Positions 52,555 to 63,076 are shown, numbered from the stretch's first letter. The stretch is DNA of 64,000 bases from Alphaproteobacteria bacterium (GCA_024742485.1 JANSYK010000001.1:2418001-2482000); one strand, 5' to 3'. The notes: generated from the letters alone by a model not told the origin. Made by a program: numbers and translations.

Positions 52555-52678
52555 GCCAATCTCCCGCACTCTGGTTGATCGGACACTACCGGTCGGTCCA
52601 ATGCCAAGCTTGGGGGAATTTGGGGGATTTTTGGGAGATCGTCCGAGCGCTTTCCGGAAAGGGAACAGAACGGCGGCA

Positions 52679-54196
52679 ATGATATTTCGATTTGATGATT
52701 TCGAACTCGATACCGCAAAGCATGAGCTGCGCAGCGCCGGGTCGGCGTTGCACGTCGAACCCCGGATATTTGCAGTTCTGGCCTATCTGGTTCGCCACCG
52801 GGATCGGATGGTCTCCAAGCACGAACTCATCGAGCAATTGTGGGACGGTCGCGCGGTTTCCGACTGGACCATCTCCGGCAGCATCAAATCCTCCCGAAGC
52901 GCCCTTGGCGACAACGCCAAGACAAAACGCTACATCCGGACCATTCACGGCCAGGGATACCGTTTTATCGCTGATGCGCTGGCAATCGAGGATGGCGACA
53001 CCGGGTCCGCACCAGGGAATTCAACGTCCATCGCTGTTCTGCCCTTTGTCAATCTGAGCGGCCAGGCTGATCAGGATTACCTTTCTGACGGCATCACGGA
53101 AGACCTGATAACCGATCTGGGCAACATCGACGGGCTGATCGCTGTTTCTCGCAATGCTGCCTTTGCGTTTCGCGGCAGCGATAACGACGTTCAGACCGTC
53201 AGCCGACGATTGAACGCCCGATTCCTGCTGCAGGGCAGCGTGCGTCAGAGCGGCCGGACGATCCGAATCAATACCCGGCTTGTCGATGGGTCCAATGGCG
53301 CGCAATTGTGGGCTGAACGGTTTGATGGCGAACCATCGGACATATTTGCGCTTCAGGACCGGATCAGCGCCCGCGTCGTCACGTCGCTGAAACTCAACCT
53401 GTTGCCCTCGCAATCGGGGCATCGCGGCAGGGGGACCAGCAATTCGCAGGCCTATGACCACTGCCTGCGTGGGCGGTCCGAATACTATCTCTACACGCCG
53501 GCCCATCTGGCCAAGGCGCAGGCGCATTTCGAACGGGCGGTGGAGTGTGACCCGGATTATGCAGAGGCCTATGCCTACCAGTCCTATTGCCGTACATCCG
53601 CATATGTCTTCACCTGGCCCGGCTCGGATGCAACGCTTGATACCGCCATCGAGCTGGCGCAAAGGGCAATAGCCCTGGATCCTGCCTCGGCCATCGCCCA
53701 TGCGCGGCTTGGCTGGGTGCTTGGGTTTGTCGACCGGTTCGAAGAAGCAACCGGCAGCTTCGAAACCGCAGGCAACCTCGACCCCCGAAGCGCCGAGGTC
53801 TTTTACGCCTATGGCGAAACCATGAATCGGCGCGCCGATCCGCACAAGGCGCTGGCACTGTTGAAGACGGCTTTTGAGATAGATACGTATGTGCCGCCGA
53901 GCTGGCAGTTCGCCAAAGGCCACTCACATGTTCTGATGCGCGACATTGACGGCGTGCTGTCCAACATTCTGCCTGTTCTGGAACGGGTTCCCGGATTCAT
54001 CCCGGCACGGGTGCAGTTGGCGAGGGCCTACCATGATGCAGGGCAAAACGAAGATGCCCGCAAGATCGTTCAGTCCATTCGCAACTTTGCACCAAAGTAT
54101 CGCCTGCTCAACGCGGCAAGAATGTTTCCCTACCCGGTCACCGCCGAGCGTGATCGGATGATATCGGCCTTGCGCGAAGCCGGACTGCCGGAATGA
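52679..54196 (+). CDS. Winged-helix (OmpR-type) regulator with TolB-like and TPR regions
   Basis: 505 residues from ATG 52679; longer frames overlap the divergent DUF302 gene. Residues 1-100 are a Trans_reg_C winged helix (FRFDDFELDTAKHELR, WDGRAVSDWTISGSIKSSRSALGD, YIRTIHGQGYRFIA). Residues 115-250 match the TolB-like segment often joined to cyclases (IAVLPFVNLSGQADQDYLSDGITEDLI). Residues 270-500 are TPR-like repeats (AKAQAHFERAVECDPDYAEAYAY). No transmembrane helix. CadC-like in layout but soluble; target genes unknown, possibly the adjacent DUF302/VTT operon. Confidence 0.85.
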   Translation: MIFRFDDFELDTAKHELRSAGSALHVEPRIFAVLAYLVRHRDRMVSKHELIEQLWDGRAVSDWTISGSIKSSRSALGDNAKTKRYIRTIHGQGYRFIADALAIEDGDTGSAPGNSTSIAVLPFVNLSGQADQDYLSDGITEDLITDLGNIDGLIAVSRNAAFAFRGSDNDVQTVSRRLNARFLLQGSVRQSGRTIRINTRLVDGSNGAQLWAERFDGEPSDIFALQDRISARVVTSLKLNLLPSQSGHRGRGTSNSQAYDHCLRGRSEYYLYTPAHLAKAQAHFERAVECDPDYAEAYAYQSYCRTSAYVFTWPGSDATLDTAIELAQRAIALDPASAIAHARLGWVLGFVDRFEEATGSFETAGNLDPRSAEVFYAYGETMNRRADPHKALALLKTAFEIDTYVPPSWQFAKGHSHVLMRDIDGVLSNILPVLERVPGFIPARVQLARAYHDAGQNEDARKIVQSIRNFAPKYRLLNAARMFPYPVTAERDRMISALREAGLPE

Positions 54197-54231
54197 TTGA
54201 TTTTCTGCCGGGACCGACAGAAAAGAGCCGA

Positions 54232-55545
54232 TCAAACGGCAATCTGGCCGCTATCGCCATTTGAGGCCGTTGCGTTGTCGCCGACGGATGGCAATTCGAC
54301 CACACCGTCATTTTCCAGGCAGAAGGGTACGAAGGATTCCACCGGCATGGGCTTGGCGAACAGAAAGCCCTGCGCCTCATCGACGCCACGCTGTTTGACG
54401 AACTCCCACTCGTCGATCGTTTCGATGCCCTCCGCCAACAAACGCATATTCATTTGTCGCCCCAGTGTGACAGCAGCCCGCACGGTTTCCTGGCAAAACG
54501 GATCCTTGGTCATTCCCCGGATGAAACTCTGATCGATCTTCAGCTCTGTATAGGGAAATTCCTTCAGGGCCTTGATATTGGCAAATCCGGTGCCGAAATC
54601 ATCAATCGCGATTTCCATTCCCATTAGTCGGAGCCGTGACAGCACCTCGAGTGAATTCGTGTTGAATTCGACAACCGCGTTTTCGGTGATTTCGATCCCG
54701 ATTTCGGTCGGCAGGACGTCGTTCTCACGCAACAGGCGACCCACGATATCCGGAAATTCGAGGATGGCGATCTCATGTGCCGTAACGTTGATCGATGTCT
54801 TGATGTTGAGCCCTTGATGTTTCCAGGACACAATATCCCGAAAGATCGACGTCATCAGATCAAAGGTCAGTTCATTGGTAAGGTTTTCACTCTCGACGAC
54901 AGGCAGGAAATCTGCCGGAGAGAGCACACCGGCCGCGGGATCGCACCAACGCACAAGGGCTTCTGCACCAACAATACGCTTTTGCTGAATGTCGACCTTG
55001 GGCTGGTAGTATGGGCGAAACGCGCCGCTTTCCAACCCTGACCGAATCCTTTCAGCGGTCACATCCATATCAGGCACTACGTCGAATTTGCCCCGTGGGC
55101 TTTCCGGAATCAGGAACACCGAATCTAGGCTGGCTTTGCGCAACGGTTTGCGGCAGGTCCCGATGATGTTCAGCCCATGCATTTCGCCGAGCTTTCGGGC
55201 GCTGTTGATCATCGCCTGGTCGAGGCTTGAAATCAGTGCCAGCTTGCCCTGGTAATTGACAGCCCTGAGTTCACGCAGCAGCTCAATTCCGTCCATATCC
55301 GGCATCATCAGATCAGAGACGATCAGGTCAACCGCCTGGTCCGGCTGTTTGAGAACCATCAGCGCATCCTTTGCGCTATTGGCTTCCAGTACGGAAGCTG
55401 CCCGCAAGCTGTGGAAATAGCCCGAAAGAATCAATATCTGTGTGGGGTCATCGTCGACGACTAGGATATTTTGGCCTGAGAGCATTCCTGAGGGACCTGT
55501 GATCGGCATCATTCCGATCAAAACGATACCCGGAGAAACTTTCAA
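54232..55545 (-). CDS. REC-EAL response regulator (c-di-GMP phosphodiesterase)
   Basis: 437 residues from ATG 55545; ATG 55512 is possible. Receiver domain (25-145) with VDDD and acceptor Asp78 in VSDLMMPDMDG and Lys in CRKP. EAL domain (165-410) with the catalytic set: Glu195 in AEALVRW, Asn in INVTA, Glu in ITEN, DDFGTG, Lys in ELKIDQSF and Glu in LAEGIET. It should hydrolyse c-di-GMP when phosphorylated or released by a kinase. The hybrid kinase gene directly upstream on the same strand (38-base gap) is the likely partner. Confidence 0.93.
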   Translation of the reverse strand: MKVSPGIVLIGMMPITGPSGMLSGQNILVVDDDPTQILILSGYFHSLRAASVLEANSAKDALMVLKQPDQAVDLIVSDLMMPDMDGIELLRELRAVNYQGKLALISSLDQAMINSARKLGEMHGLNIIGTCRKPLRKASLDSVFLIPESPRGKFDVVPDMDVTAERIRSGLESGAFRPYYQPKVDIQQKRIVGAEALVRWCDPAAGVLSPADFLPVVESENLTNELTFDLMTSIFRDIVSWKHQGLNIKTSINVTAHEIAILEFPDIVGRLLRENDVLPTEIGIEITENAVVEFNTNSLEVLSRLRLMGMEIAIDDFGTGFANIKALKEFPYTELKIDQSFIRGMTKDPFCQETVRAAVTLGRQMNMRLLAEGIETIDEWEFVKQRGVDEAQGFLFAKPMPVESFVPFCLENDGVVELPSVGDNATASNGDSGQIAV

Positions 55546-55583
55546 AAGAGAAAACGATCAGCCGAATTTCCGGCCAAAAAAGG

Positions 55584-58352
55584 CTAATTCGCAGCTGTTT
55601 GCAACCACTCGTCGCCCTCCAGACCACCTTGCAACTCGGAGCGAAGAGCATTGATTGCCTGCAATGCGTCGGCATATTCCAACTCTGATTTTTCCAGCAG
55701 GGTGTCGACAAGCGTCAGCTGTTCGTCGTTGGCAGCCTTCTCCAACTGAGCGCAGACATCTGAAAACCGTACGGCCGTCGCATTTGCAGTGATGGATTTC
55801 AGAGCATGGGCTGCTGCGGATACAGCCTTGAGGTCCTTGCCCGCCCGGGCGGATTTCAGCCCGTCAAATGCCGCTGGCGCCGTTTCGACATAGAGGTTGA
55901 GAATGCGGGCAAAGCTGTCGTCGAACATATCGCCGAGAATGTCGCGGAGATTGTCCTGTGCTTCACGATCGAGAACACCTTCAGCTTCACTTCCAGTCGC
56001 GGATATGTTGCCGTCGGTGTGCGCGACCTGGGTCTGACCACCGGCGTCATCATCGCCCAACCACCGTTCGAGGCACTCGCCAAGGGCTTCCATGGTAAAC
56101 GGCTTGACCACGATATCATCCATACCGGCAGCTTTTCGTTGTTCCGATACATGGTCGGCAATATGGGCCGTCAGCGCCACGACCGGGGTATGTGGTTCCG
56201 ATTCGTCGCTTTCATACCGACGAATGAGTTCGGTTGCCTGGAAGCCGTCCATTTCAGGCATGCTGCAATCCATGAAGATGAGATCAAAGCGATCGCGTTT
56301 GACCGCAGCGACAGCGTCCAGACCGTTTTCAGCCACCACGGGATGGATGTCGAAGCGCCGCAGCGCCTGGACAACGACCTCACGGTTAACCGCGCTGTCA
56401 TCGACCACCAATATCGATTTGCCCTGGAAACTGTGATGATGCCGTTGAGTGGATCTGTCACTTTCCAGCAGGGCCTTGCCGCGCGCCCGCCCGCTCATGA
56501 CCCGTACGATTGCATCAAGCGCCGAATAGGTGCTGATCGGCATGGCGAGAATATCCTGAACCCGCTCTTCGAGAATCAGCGCATCGGCGGAAAAATCACC
56601 GAGTTGCGTCACGGCCAGCCGTTGCGTGCCTTCGGGCGCAAGATCGAGTGCTGCGAGCGACTCAGGCTCGGCAATGATCAAATCGAATTCACTCTCATCA
56701 ATGGTCGAAATGGCATCCGGAGGAACCACGCCCGCAACAGCACCGAGCTGCCACAGTGCATCGCGCAGGATCATGGTCGTTGCAGACACCGGCAGGGCAA
56801 GCAGAACATTGCGGCCCGTCAACGCCGGTACAGTTTCCGGCAAACTCTCTTGTGATCTGACCGGCAGCGTAAAGGTAAAGGTTGCTCCGGCCCCGGGTTC
56901 GCTCTGGACGCTGATCTCGCCGCCCATGGCCTCTACCAGCTTCCTGCAGATCGGCAGACCAAGCCCGGTTCCACCATATTTTCGGGTAGTCGACTGATCG
57001 GCCTGCGTAAAGCTGTCAAACACGCGGTGCAGTTTGTCGCGATGGATTCCGATTCCGGTATCACTGACGGCAATGGCAATTTCCGACCGGTCCCCGGTCG
57101 GTCGACCAATGTGGATCGTCACCTGCCCGGATGCGGTAAACTTCAGAGCGTTGTTCACCAGATTGCTCAAGACCTGGTTCAGCCGCACCGGATCGCCGAC
57201 AATGGTTGGCGGAATTCCGGGTTCGACAAAACAACCAATGCTCAGGTCTTTTTCCTTGGCCTGCTGCCAGAAAAGGCTGAGCACATCCTCGGTCAATACC
57301 CGCAAATCCACCGGAATCTCTTCCAGCTCGATCGTACCCGATTCGATTTTCGAAAAATCGAGCACATCGTTGATGATGGCCAACAGGCCGCGGCCCGACT
57401 TCATGACAACATCGGCATAACGCTGATATTTGGGCGCCAGGTCCGCAGTCGCCAGCAATTCTGCCATCACCAGCATCCCGTTCATCGGCGTGCGAATTTC
57501 GTGGCTCATCGTGGCAAGAAACTCGGACTTTGCAGCATTGGCCAATTCGGCTTCGTTCTTGGCAATCGACAACTCGCGGGTTCGGACATCCACCTTTTCT
57601 TCCAGAGATTCCTGGTAATCCAGCAGTTCCCGGTTTCGCTGTGCCAGATCTTCGAGCATGGTGTTGAAGGAACGCGCCAGGATACCGACCTCACCCTTTG
57701 AATCCGTTTCGGCGCGAATCCGAAAATCATTCTCGTCGCCAAAGCGCTGCATCAAGGTTGACAGGGCTGTGATGGGCCGCGTGAGCACCGTAACCGCTCG
57801 GAGACTGAAGATGATTGTGGTAAGGGCCGCGAGAAACGCCAATGCAAGGGTGATGACCAGCGTTGTTACCAACCCCTGTCTGATTTCGGACACATCGGAC
57901 AGAAGCCGAATCTCGCCGATCACATCTCCAGCTTTCAGGATATCGGCACGAACCCACAAATCATTGTGCGTAAGCAGGTCGAAGGCGGTTTTTTCCGTCA
58001 GATCAATATCGTTGCGTTTGAGCAGCGCACTGTAACCGACCTCGGCAATGGGTTCGTTCCTGTCATTGACCACCGCGGCGAAGCGGAACTGATCAAATTT
58101 GCCGATACCAGTGAGTATGCGGCGCACATCATACGCGTTCTCTTCTGCAAGCGGGTCCGCAAGAGAAGTGGCAAACACCTTGGCCGTGGCTTGAAGAGAG
58201 GCCGTTTGCTGTTTGATTTCTCGATTGAACGACACGTAGGACAGAATGGCCGAGGTGGCCATCATCGAGACGAATATCAGCAGAGCAACCGCCAATGACA
58301 GTCGGAATGCGAGACTCTCCCGCCTCTGGAATGGTGTGGATCGCCTGTGCAT
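55584..58352 (-). CDS. BarA-type hybrid sensor kinase: TM-HAMP-HisKA-HATPase-pseudoREC-REC-Hpt
   Basis: 922 residues. Two membrane helices (about 18-40 and 160-183) enclose a periplasmic sensor domain; HAMP at 184-240 and a coiled coil follow. Phospho-His284 in [13 protein letters not shown]-box NNALKF, DTGIGI and GGTGLGL. A first receiver-like segment (512-620) has IIAEPES where the acceptor Asp is expected, so it is degenerate. The second (645-765) has VDD and acceptor Asp695 in [10 protein letters not shown]. The Hpt domain carries His849 in AAHALKS. The final phosphoryl acceptor is probably the REC-EAL protein next to it, linking an envelope signal to c-di-GMP. Confidence 0.94.
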   Translation of the reverse strand: MHRRSTPFQRRESLAFRLSLAVALLIFVSMMATSAILSYVSFNREIKQQTASLQATAKVFATSLADPLAEENAYDVRRILTGIGKFDQFRFAAVVNDRNEPIAEVGYSALLKRNDIDLTEKTAFDLLTHNDLWVRADILKAGDVIGEIRLLSDVSEIRQGLVTTLVITLALAFLAALTTIIFSLRAVTVLTRPITALSTLMQRFGDENDFRIRAETDSKGEVGILARSFNTMLEDLAQRNRELLDYQESLEEKVDVRTRELSIAKNEAELANAAKSEFLATMSHEIRTPMNGMLVMAELLATADLAPKYQRYADVVMKSGRGLLAIINDVLDFSKIESGTIELEEIPVDLRVLTEDVLSLFWQQAKEKDLSIGCFVEPGIPPTIVGDPVRLNQVLSNLVNNALKFTASGQVTIHIGRPTGDRSEIAIAVSDTGIGIHRDKLHRVFDSFTQADQSTTRKYGGTGLGLPICRKLVEAMGGEISVQSEPGAGATFTFTLPVRSQESLPETVPALTGRNVLLALPVSATTMILRDALWQLGAVAGVVPPDAISTIDESEFDLIIAEPESLAALDLAPEGTQRLAVTQLGDFSADALILEERVQDILAMPISTYSALDAIVRVMSGRARGKALLESDRSTQRHHHSFQGKSILVVDDSAVNREVVVQALRRFDIHPVVAENGLDAVAAVKRDRFDLIFMDCSMPEMDGFQATELIRRYESDESEPHTPVVALTAHIADHVSEQRKAAGMDDIVVKPFTMEALGECLERWLGDDDAGGQTQVAHTDGNISATGSEAEGVLDREAQDNLRDILGDMFDDSFARILNLYVETAPAAFDGLKSARAGKDLKAVSAAAHALKSITANATAVRFSDVCAQLEKAANDEQLTLVDTLLEKSELEYADALQAINALRSELQGGLEGDEWLQTAAN

Positions 58353-58378
58353 CTAGAAGCAACGCCGTCGTGTGCCGG

Positions 58379-59641
58379 TCATTTGATCAGCAGCGCCCGG
58401 CCCTTTTCGGGCGCGATTCCGGCAGGTACAGGGATGGTGGAACTTGCATAGTTCGAATTGATCACCACCTGCGGTCCCTTGCGCGATTCAATCCTGTTGG
58501 CAATGATTGCGGTCCAGGCTGAGCGTTGTCCGACCCGGCTCTTCTTGTCGATGATCAATTTCCCTTTTGGAAGATAGACGGTGCCCTCGAAGAGCTCAGC
58601 ATCCTTGCTTCGAATGACAAACTCCCGGTTATATGTCGATGCACGGTCTTCGTAGAAAAGAATTCCGGCCATTGGCCCTTTCTTTGGCGCCGTCAACTTG
58701 GCCTGGGTGGAAACGCCAAAATTGAAAACGGCCTTGTCTCCAGTGAAAAAGAAGCCGACATTCTTGCCGATCACGGTTGAATCACCGGAGATTTTCAGCG
58801 GACCATCCTTGATGACGTAAATTCCGGGTCTGAACTTCAGGGTCACTTTTCCCTTCGTGACAATGCCACCGCAGTAGGTACCGGGATCGAGAATGTGTGT
58901 ACCGCCCGTCTCCTCGACCATCTCCTTGCATGGCCCGACAGGTGGTGCGGGCCGGCTCATGAGCGGGTCCCTGATGGGAGGACTGTCGGTGACCGGTTTT
59001 GGTTTGTAGCTGGTTACCGGCCCCCTGTATCCACCCGAACTGTAGGTCGCAGCCGATGCCATCCGCGCCGATGACACAACCTCGATTGCACGCTTGTGGG
59101 TGGAATTGGCATAGATGCCACATTTGACGGCCTTCATTGTGGATGCGGCACTCATATGCAGGCTCTTGGCGGCGCCCGTATCCAATGCAATCACACAAAT
59201 GCTCTGAACACCCGCCAGTGTGGCCGTTGCAGACACCTTGATGGGCATGATGCCGTCGCTGACCAGGTGGGCAAAGATAGGTTGCCAGTAGAATTCCAGA
59301 TCCACCTTGACCGTGGTGTCCGCTTTGGACGCGTCGGTCATCACTTTCAGATCGTCCGCCGCGCCCAATGAAATGGCGCTGTCCTCGCGGAAATTCGACA
59401 TCACATAGGTTTCCGCAATGGGTTTGACGTCGCTTTCCTTGGTGCTCGACAATCCCAGTTCAAGCACGCTCGCCAGAGCCGCCGATTCGGCAGCCGCCTG
59501 CAGCTTGGTTTTCTGGTTGGAAAAGATGACGAAATCGATGGCGCCGCCGGTGACCGCCAGCAATGGCATTGCCAAAATCGCAGCGGAAATTGCAAAATTC
59601 CCCCTACGGTTCGTGAATAATTGTGCCAATCGCCCCAGCAT
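58379..59641 (-). CDS. TadE/TadG-like (Flp pilus assembly) protein
   Basis: 420 residues. N-terminal segment RRGNFAISAAILAMPLLAVTGGAIDFVIF is the TadG-type anchor, followed by KTKLQAAAESAALASVLELG. The rest is an extracytoplasmic domain with a Ser/Ala-rich region and several Pro-rich stretches (PPIRDPLMSRPAPPVGPC). Usually TadG carries a VWA domain; none is obvious here. No other tad gene is in the window, so this is an orphan. Probably surface-located, in an adhesion or pilus role. Confidence 0.82.
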   Translation of the reverse strand: MLGRLAQLFTNRRGNFAISAAILAMPLLAVTGGAIDFVIFSNQKTKLQAAAESAALASVLELGLSSTKESDVKPIAETYVMSNFREDSAISLGAADDLKVMTDASKADTTVKVDLEFYWQPIFAHLVSDGIMPIKVSATATLAGVQSICVIALDTGAAKSLHMSAASTMKAVKCGIYANSTHKRAIEVVSSARMASAATYSSGGYRGPVTSYKPKPVTDSPPIRDPLMSRPAPPVGPCKEMVEETGGTHILDPGTYCGGIVTKGKVTLKFRPGIYVIKDGPLKISGDSTVIGKNVGFFFTGDKAVFNFGVSTQAKLTAPKKGPMAGILFYEDRASTYNREFVIRSKDAELFEGTVYLPKGKLIIDKKSRVGQRSAWTAIIANRIESRKGPQVVINSNYASSTIPVPAGIAPEKGRALLIK

Positions 59642-59833
59642 AGGTCGCCCTTCCCCGCAGGAATCATGACCGAAATTAGTGAAAATTCAGTAATTTTTTT
59701 CGTCGATTGTGTGATTTTCGCGCATTACAGTGGCATCACTCGGATTTGATGCGCCCCGTTTACCTGGTCTCAACATGCTTGCACTACACCTGCCGGCAAC
59801 AGGCGTGGGACCAATCATTTGACCGGAACATCC

Positions 59834-60607
59834 ATGACGAAACCGAGGCGATCCGATAGCGCGCTTTCGATCGCAGGCTTGCGCAAGAGCTTCGACAAAC
59901 CGGCCGTTTGCGGCCTTGATCTGAATGTCAGTGCGGGCGAGTTCTATGCCCTTTTGGGTCCGAACGGGGCCGGCAAGACGACAACCCTTCGCATGGTGGC
60001 CGGCCTGCTGCCGCCCGATGCCGGTAGCATTTCCATATTCGGTGTCGATGCCCTGTTTGACCCGGTCGAGGCCAAACGCATCGTCGCATGGGTCTCCGAC
60101 GAACCCATGATCTACGACAAATTGTCACCGTTCGAATATCTGGAATTCGTCGCCGGCCTGTGGGGTGTCGAGACCCAAACCGCACAGGACCGTGCGGAAG
60201 ACCTGCTGGACTGGCTTGGGCTGGCGCCCCACGCCCATGAGCGATGCGGCGGCTTTTCCAAGGGCATGCGCCAGAAGGTGGCGCTGGCCGGCGCACTGGT
60301 GCACGAGCCGCGCCTGATCATTTTGGATGAACCGCTGACGGGTCTCGATGCCGGCTCTGCGCGGCAGGTCAAGAATGTCTTGCTGGAACGGGTTGCCGCC
60401 GGCGCAACCGTGATCATGACCACCCATATTTTGGAAGTTGCGGAACGCATGGCCCGCAGGATCGGTGTCATCGCGGCAGGCCGCCTGATTGCCGAGGGAA
60501 CCCTGCAGGAGCTGCGTGACCGCGCCGGCAGCGACGGTTCCCTGGAGGATATCTTCCTGGATCTCGTGTCAGGCGCCGATGCTGAAACCGGCACCGTCGC
60601 GGCTTAA
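59834..60607 (+). CDS. ABC transporter ATP-binding protein (ABC-2 exporter type)
   Basis: 257 residues from ATG 59834; TTG 59819 is alternative. Walker A LGPNGAGKTT, Q-loop AWVSDEPMIYDKLSP, signature GGFSKGMRQKVALAG, Walker B LIILDEPLTGLDAG and switch His in MTTHIL. Pairs with the next gene, 18 bases downstream, as an exporter or membrane-remodelling system. Confidence 0.92.
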   Translation: MTKPRRSDSALSIAGLRKSFDKPAVCGLDLNVSAGEFYALLGPNGAGKTTTLRMVAGLLPPDAGSISIFGVDALFDPVEAKRIVAWVSDEPMIYDKLSPFEYLEFVAGLWGVETQTAQDRAEDLLDWLGLAPHAHERCGGFSKGMRQKVALAGALVHEPRLIILDEPLTGLDAGSARQVKNVLLERVAAGATVIMTTHILEVAERMARRIGVIAAGRLIAEGTLQELRDRAGSDGSLEDIFLDLVSGADAETGTVAA

Positions 60608-60625
60608 GGCAAGAGGCGCAAACTG

Positions 60626-62152
60626 ATGTCCACCGCTTCGCTGACATGGTTCGCCCGCCACGAAATCAATCTTTTCTGGCGCGACTGGACGGCGCTGATC
60701 GTCCGCGGCAAGGCACACCGGAAGATCGCGGCATGCCTGGCCCTGGGTATCTTTGTCATCGGCATGCATGTCGTGGCCTGGTTCACTGTCACGGGTGCCG
60801 TCGACCTGGCCCAAATTGACCCGCAGGCCATCTACATCTTCGTCACGGGGTGCGGTCTGGTATCGCTGAGCCTGATGGTGTCCCAATCACTGGAATCAGT
60901 AACCCGCGCATTCTATGCCCGTGCTGATCTCGATCTGATCCTGACATCACCGGCCCCATCGAACCGGATCTTCACCATCCGCATTTGCGCCGTGGCGCTG
61001 ACCAGCGTCGTCATGTCTGCGTTGCTTGTCGCGCCCTTCCTGAATGTCATGGCATGGGTGGAGGGTCCGGCCTGGCTGCTTGGCTATTTCACACTGCTGT
61101 CGATGTCGGCCATGGCCACGGCCATATCGCTTGTCATTGCCGTCGCGCTCTTCAAGCTCTTCGGTCCGAAGCGCACGCGCTCCATCGCACAAATCATAGC
61201 CGCTATCATCGGCGCCGGTTTCGCCATCACCATGCAACTTGTCGCCATTGTCTATTTCGGCAATGTCTCGCGTTTGAGCGTTCTGACAGCACCGGAGATA
61301 TCGCGGGTTCTGCCTGACGCATCGGCGATGGCGTGGATACCGGCGCGAGCGCTGCTCGGCGATCCGGCGGCGGTTTTCGTCTTTTCCATGGCCGGTTTCG
61401 GTTTGCTGGCGCTGGCGATCCGGGCATTTTCCACACGCTTCGCCTCACTCGCACTGTCGACATCGGGTGTCAGCGAGCAAAGCGGAAAAACCCGCCGGCA
61501 ACCGAGCACGTTTCGCTTCCGAACAACGCGGCAGACCCTTCGAAACAAGGAACTGGTCCTGCTGGCCCGCGACCCCTGGCTGCTGTCGCAGACGCTGATG
61601 CAGATGCTGTACCTGTTGGTACCGGCATTCCTGCTTTGGCGTAATTTCGGCGCCGATATCGGTGCGATGGTTGTTGTCGTGCCGGTTATCGTCATGGCGT
61701 CGGGTCAACTGGCCGGTGGGCTGGCCTGGCTGACCATATGCGGCGAAGACGCACCGGATCTTGTCCAGACCGCACCGATGAAACCCCGTGCCGGGCTGCG
61801 GGCCAAGATCGAGGCTGTGCTCATCGCGGTCTGCCTGGTGCTCTCGCCCATCCTGTTGTTTCTGGCCCTGGTGGATCTGCGCGCCGCACTGGTGACGATC
61901 ACCTGCCTTGCCCTGTCCGCCGGCGCAGCAACAGCCATGCAGGTTTGGTTCCGCGCGCAAGCCAAGCGCAGCCATTTTCGACACCGCCATGCCTCGTCCA
62001 AGATCGCCACCTTCGCAGAGGCATTTTCGTCCATCTGCTGGGCCGGCTGCGCCGCGTTGGTGGCCGTCGGCAATTGGCTCGCGATCATCCCGGCAATGCT
62101 GGCCTTGGCCGTGCTCGGTCTCATCTGGACCATCCGCCCACGCGAGACCTGA
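60626..62152 (+). CDS. ABC-2-type multi-helix permease
   Basis: 508 residues with about twelve hydrophobic segments and no ATPase motif. N-terminal NLFWRDWTALIVRGKAHRKIA and a conserved helix LVSLSLMVSQSLESVTRAFYARADLDLILTSP, typical of the large ABC-2 permeases that pair with a separate ATPase. Substrate unknown. Cotranscribed with the ATPase gene. Confidence 0.85.
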   Translation: MSTASLTWFARHEINLFWRDWTALIVRGKAHRKIAACLALGIFVIGMHVVAWFTVTGAVDLAQIDPQAIYIFVTGCGLVSLSLMVSQSLESVTRAFYARADLDLILTSPAPSNRIFTIRICAVALTSVVMSALLVAPFLNVMAWVEGPAWLLGYFTLLSMSAMATAISLVIAVALFKLFGPKRTRSIAQIIAAIIGAGFAITMQLVAIVYFGNVSRLSVLTAPEISRVLPDASAMAWIPARALLGDPAAVFVFSMAGFGLLALAIRAFSTRFASLALSTSGVSEQSGKTRRQPSTFRFRTTRQTLRNKELVLLARDPWLLSQTLMQMLYLLVPAFLLWRNFGADIGAMVVVVPVIVMASGQLAGGLAWLTICGEDAPDLVQTAPMKPRAGLRAKIEAVLIAVCLVLSPILLFLALVDLRAALVTITCLALSAGAATAMQVWFRAQAKRSHFRHRHASSKIATFAEAFSSICWAGCAALVAVGNWLAIIPAMLALAVLGLIWTIRPRET

Positions 62153-62177
62153 GATCAGGCACAGTGGGAACGGCGCC

Positions 62178-62876
62178 CTAAAACCGCTCCACCCAGGGCC
62201 GTATGGCCAGTTCGTTGCTCCAGGTCGAGCGATCCTGACGGATGAGATGGAGGTAATTTTTTGCGATTGCATCCGGATCGAGCATGGAATCGGGGCTGTC
62301 GGCCGGTTCCGAGCGACCCGGATTGCGTATGGCTCCGTCAATATTGACCCAGGCCACATGAATGCCCTTCGGGTGCAGTTCGCGCGCCATGGATTCAGCC
62401 AGCCCGCGCTGCGCGAATTTGCCCATGGCAAAGGGTGCGGAAAGCGGAAATCCCTTGATGCCGGCAGATGCGCCGGTGAACAGGATCGTGCCGCGACAAC
62501 CGCCTAGCTCTTCCTGGTCCTGCATGATCCGGGCAGCGGCCTGACCGACCAGAAACGCTCCAAACGCGGTCACCTCCACGGCCTCTCGCACCGCTTCGGG
62601 GTCAAGCTCGGTCAACGGGCCGCGCTGCCGCGCGGAAGGATTGTAGACGACTACATCCAGCCGACCGTCCAGTCCGGCAAACAATTGATCCACATCGCCG
62701 GTCTTCGAAGCATCGCAGGTGGCAACCTGCGCGCCCGTTTCACCCGCCAACGTACCGATTTTGCCGACATTGCGCGCCGCAAGGATCAGCCGGTAGCCCT
62801 CCTGATGCAATTGTCTGGCGAGCGAAGCCGAAAGCCCGTCGCCAACTCCCACAATCAATGCCAATGGTTGTGTCAT
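62178..62876 (-). CDS. SDR-family protein with Phe in place of catalytic Tyr
   Basis: 232 residues. Nucleotide motif IVGVGDGLSASLAR deviates from TGxxxGxG, and the catalytic region reads PFAMGKFAQRGLAESMARE, giving FxxxK instead of YxxxK. DVVVYNPSA replaces NNAG. The Rossmann core and ARELHPKGIHVAWVNIDGAIR are otherwise intact. Similar variants occur in a subgroup of SDRs; catalysis may be lost or different. Stands alone. Confidence 0.86.
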   Translation of the reverse strand: MTQPLALIVGVGDGLSASLARQLHQEGYRLILAARNVGKIGTLAGETGAQVATCDASKTGDVDQLFAGLDGRLDVVVYNPSARQRGPLTELDPEAVREAVEVTAFGAFLVGQAAARIMQDQEELGGCRGTILFTGASAGIKGFPLSAPFAMGKFAQRGLAESMARELHPKGIHVAWVNIDGAIRNPGRSEPADSPDSMLDPDAIAKNYLHLIRQDRSTWSNELAIRPWVERF

Positions 62877-63076
62877 CTCGCCTCCAGGCCGGATGCCGAT
62901 GCTTGCCTCCGCCCGGTTTCCGGCGTTGCGGAGCGGATTGCGTTTTGTCGAGATCGTGTCTCAGGTGATATGTAGGGTCAGGACCCAATAATTTCATCCA
63001 TTCTGCGCTGTCGCAAAGTCGCGCTGCCTTTCACTGGCGCCGCCAAGCGCGTATCCTCGGCAGGTTAAATCAGGGT

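Noticed and set aside
52373-52678. N-terminal extension of the winged-helix regulator
   Set aside because: It overlaps the DUF302 coding region on the other strand and adds nothing recognisable; the winged helix begins directly at ATG 52679.
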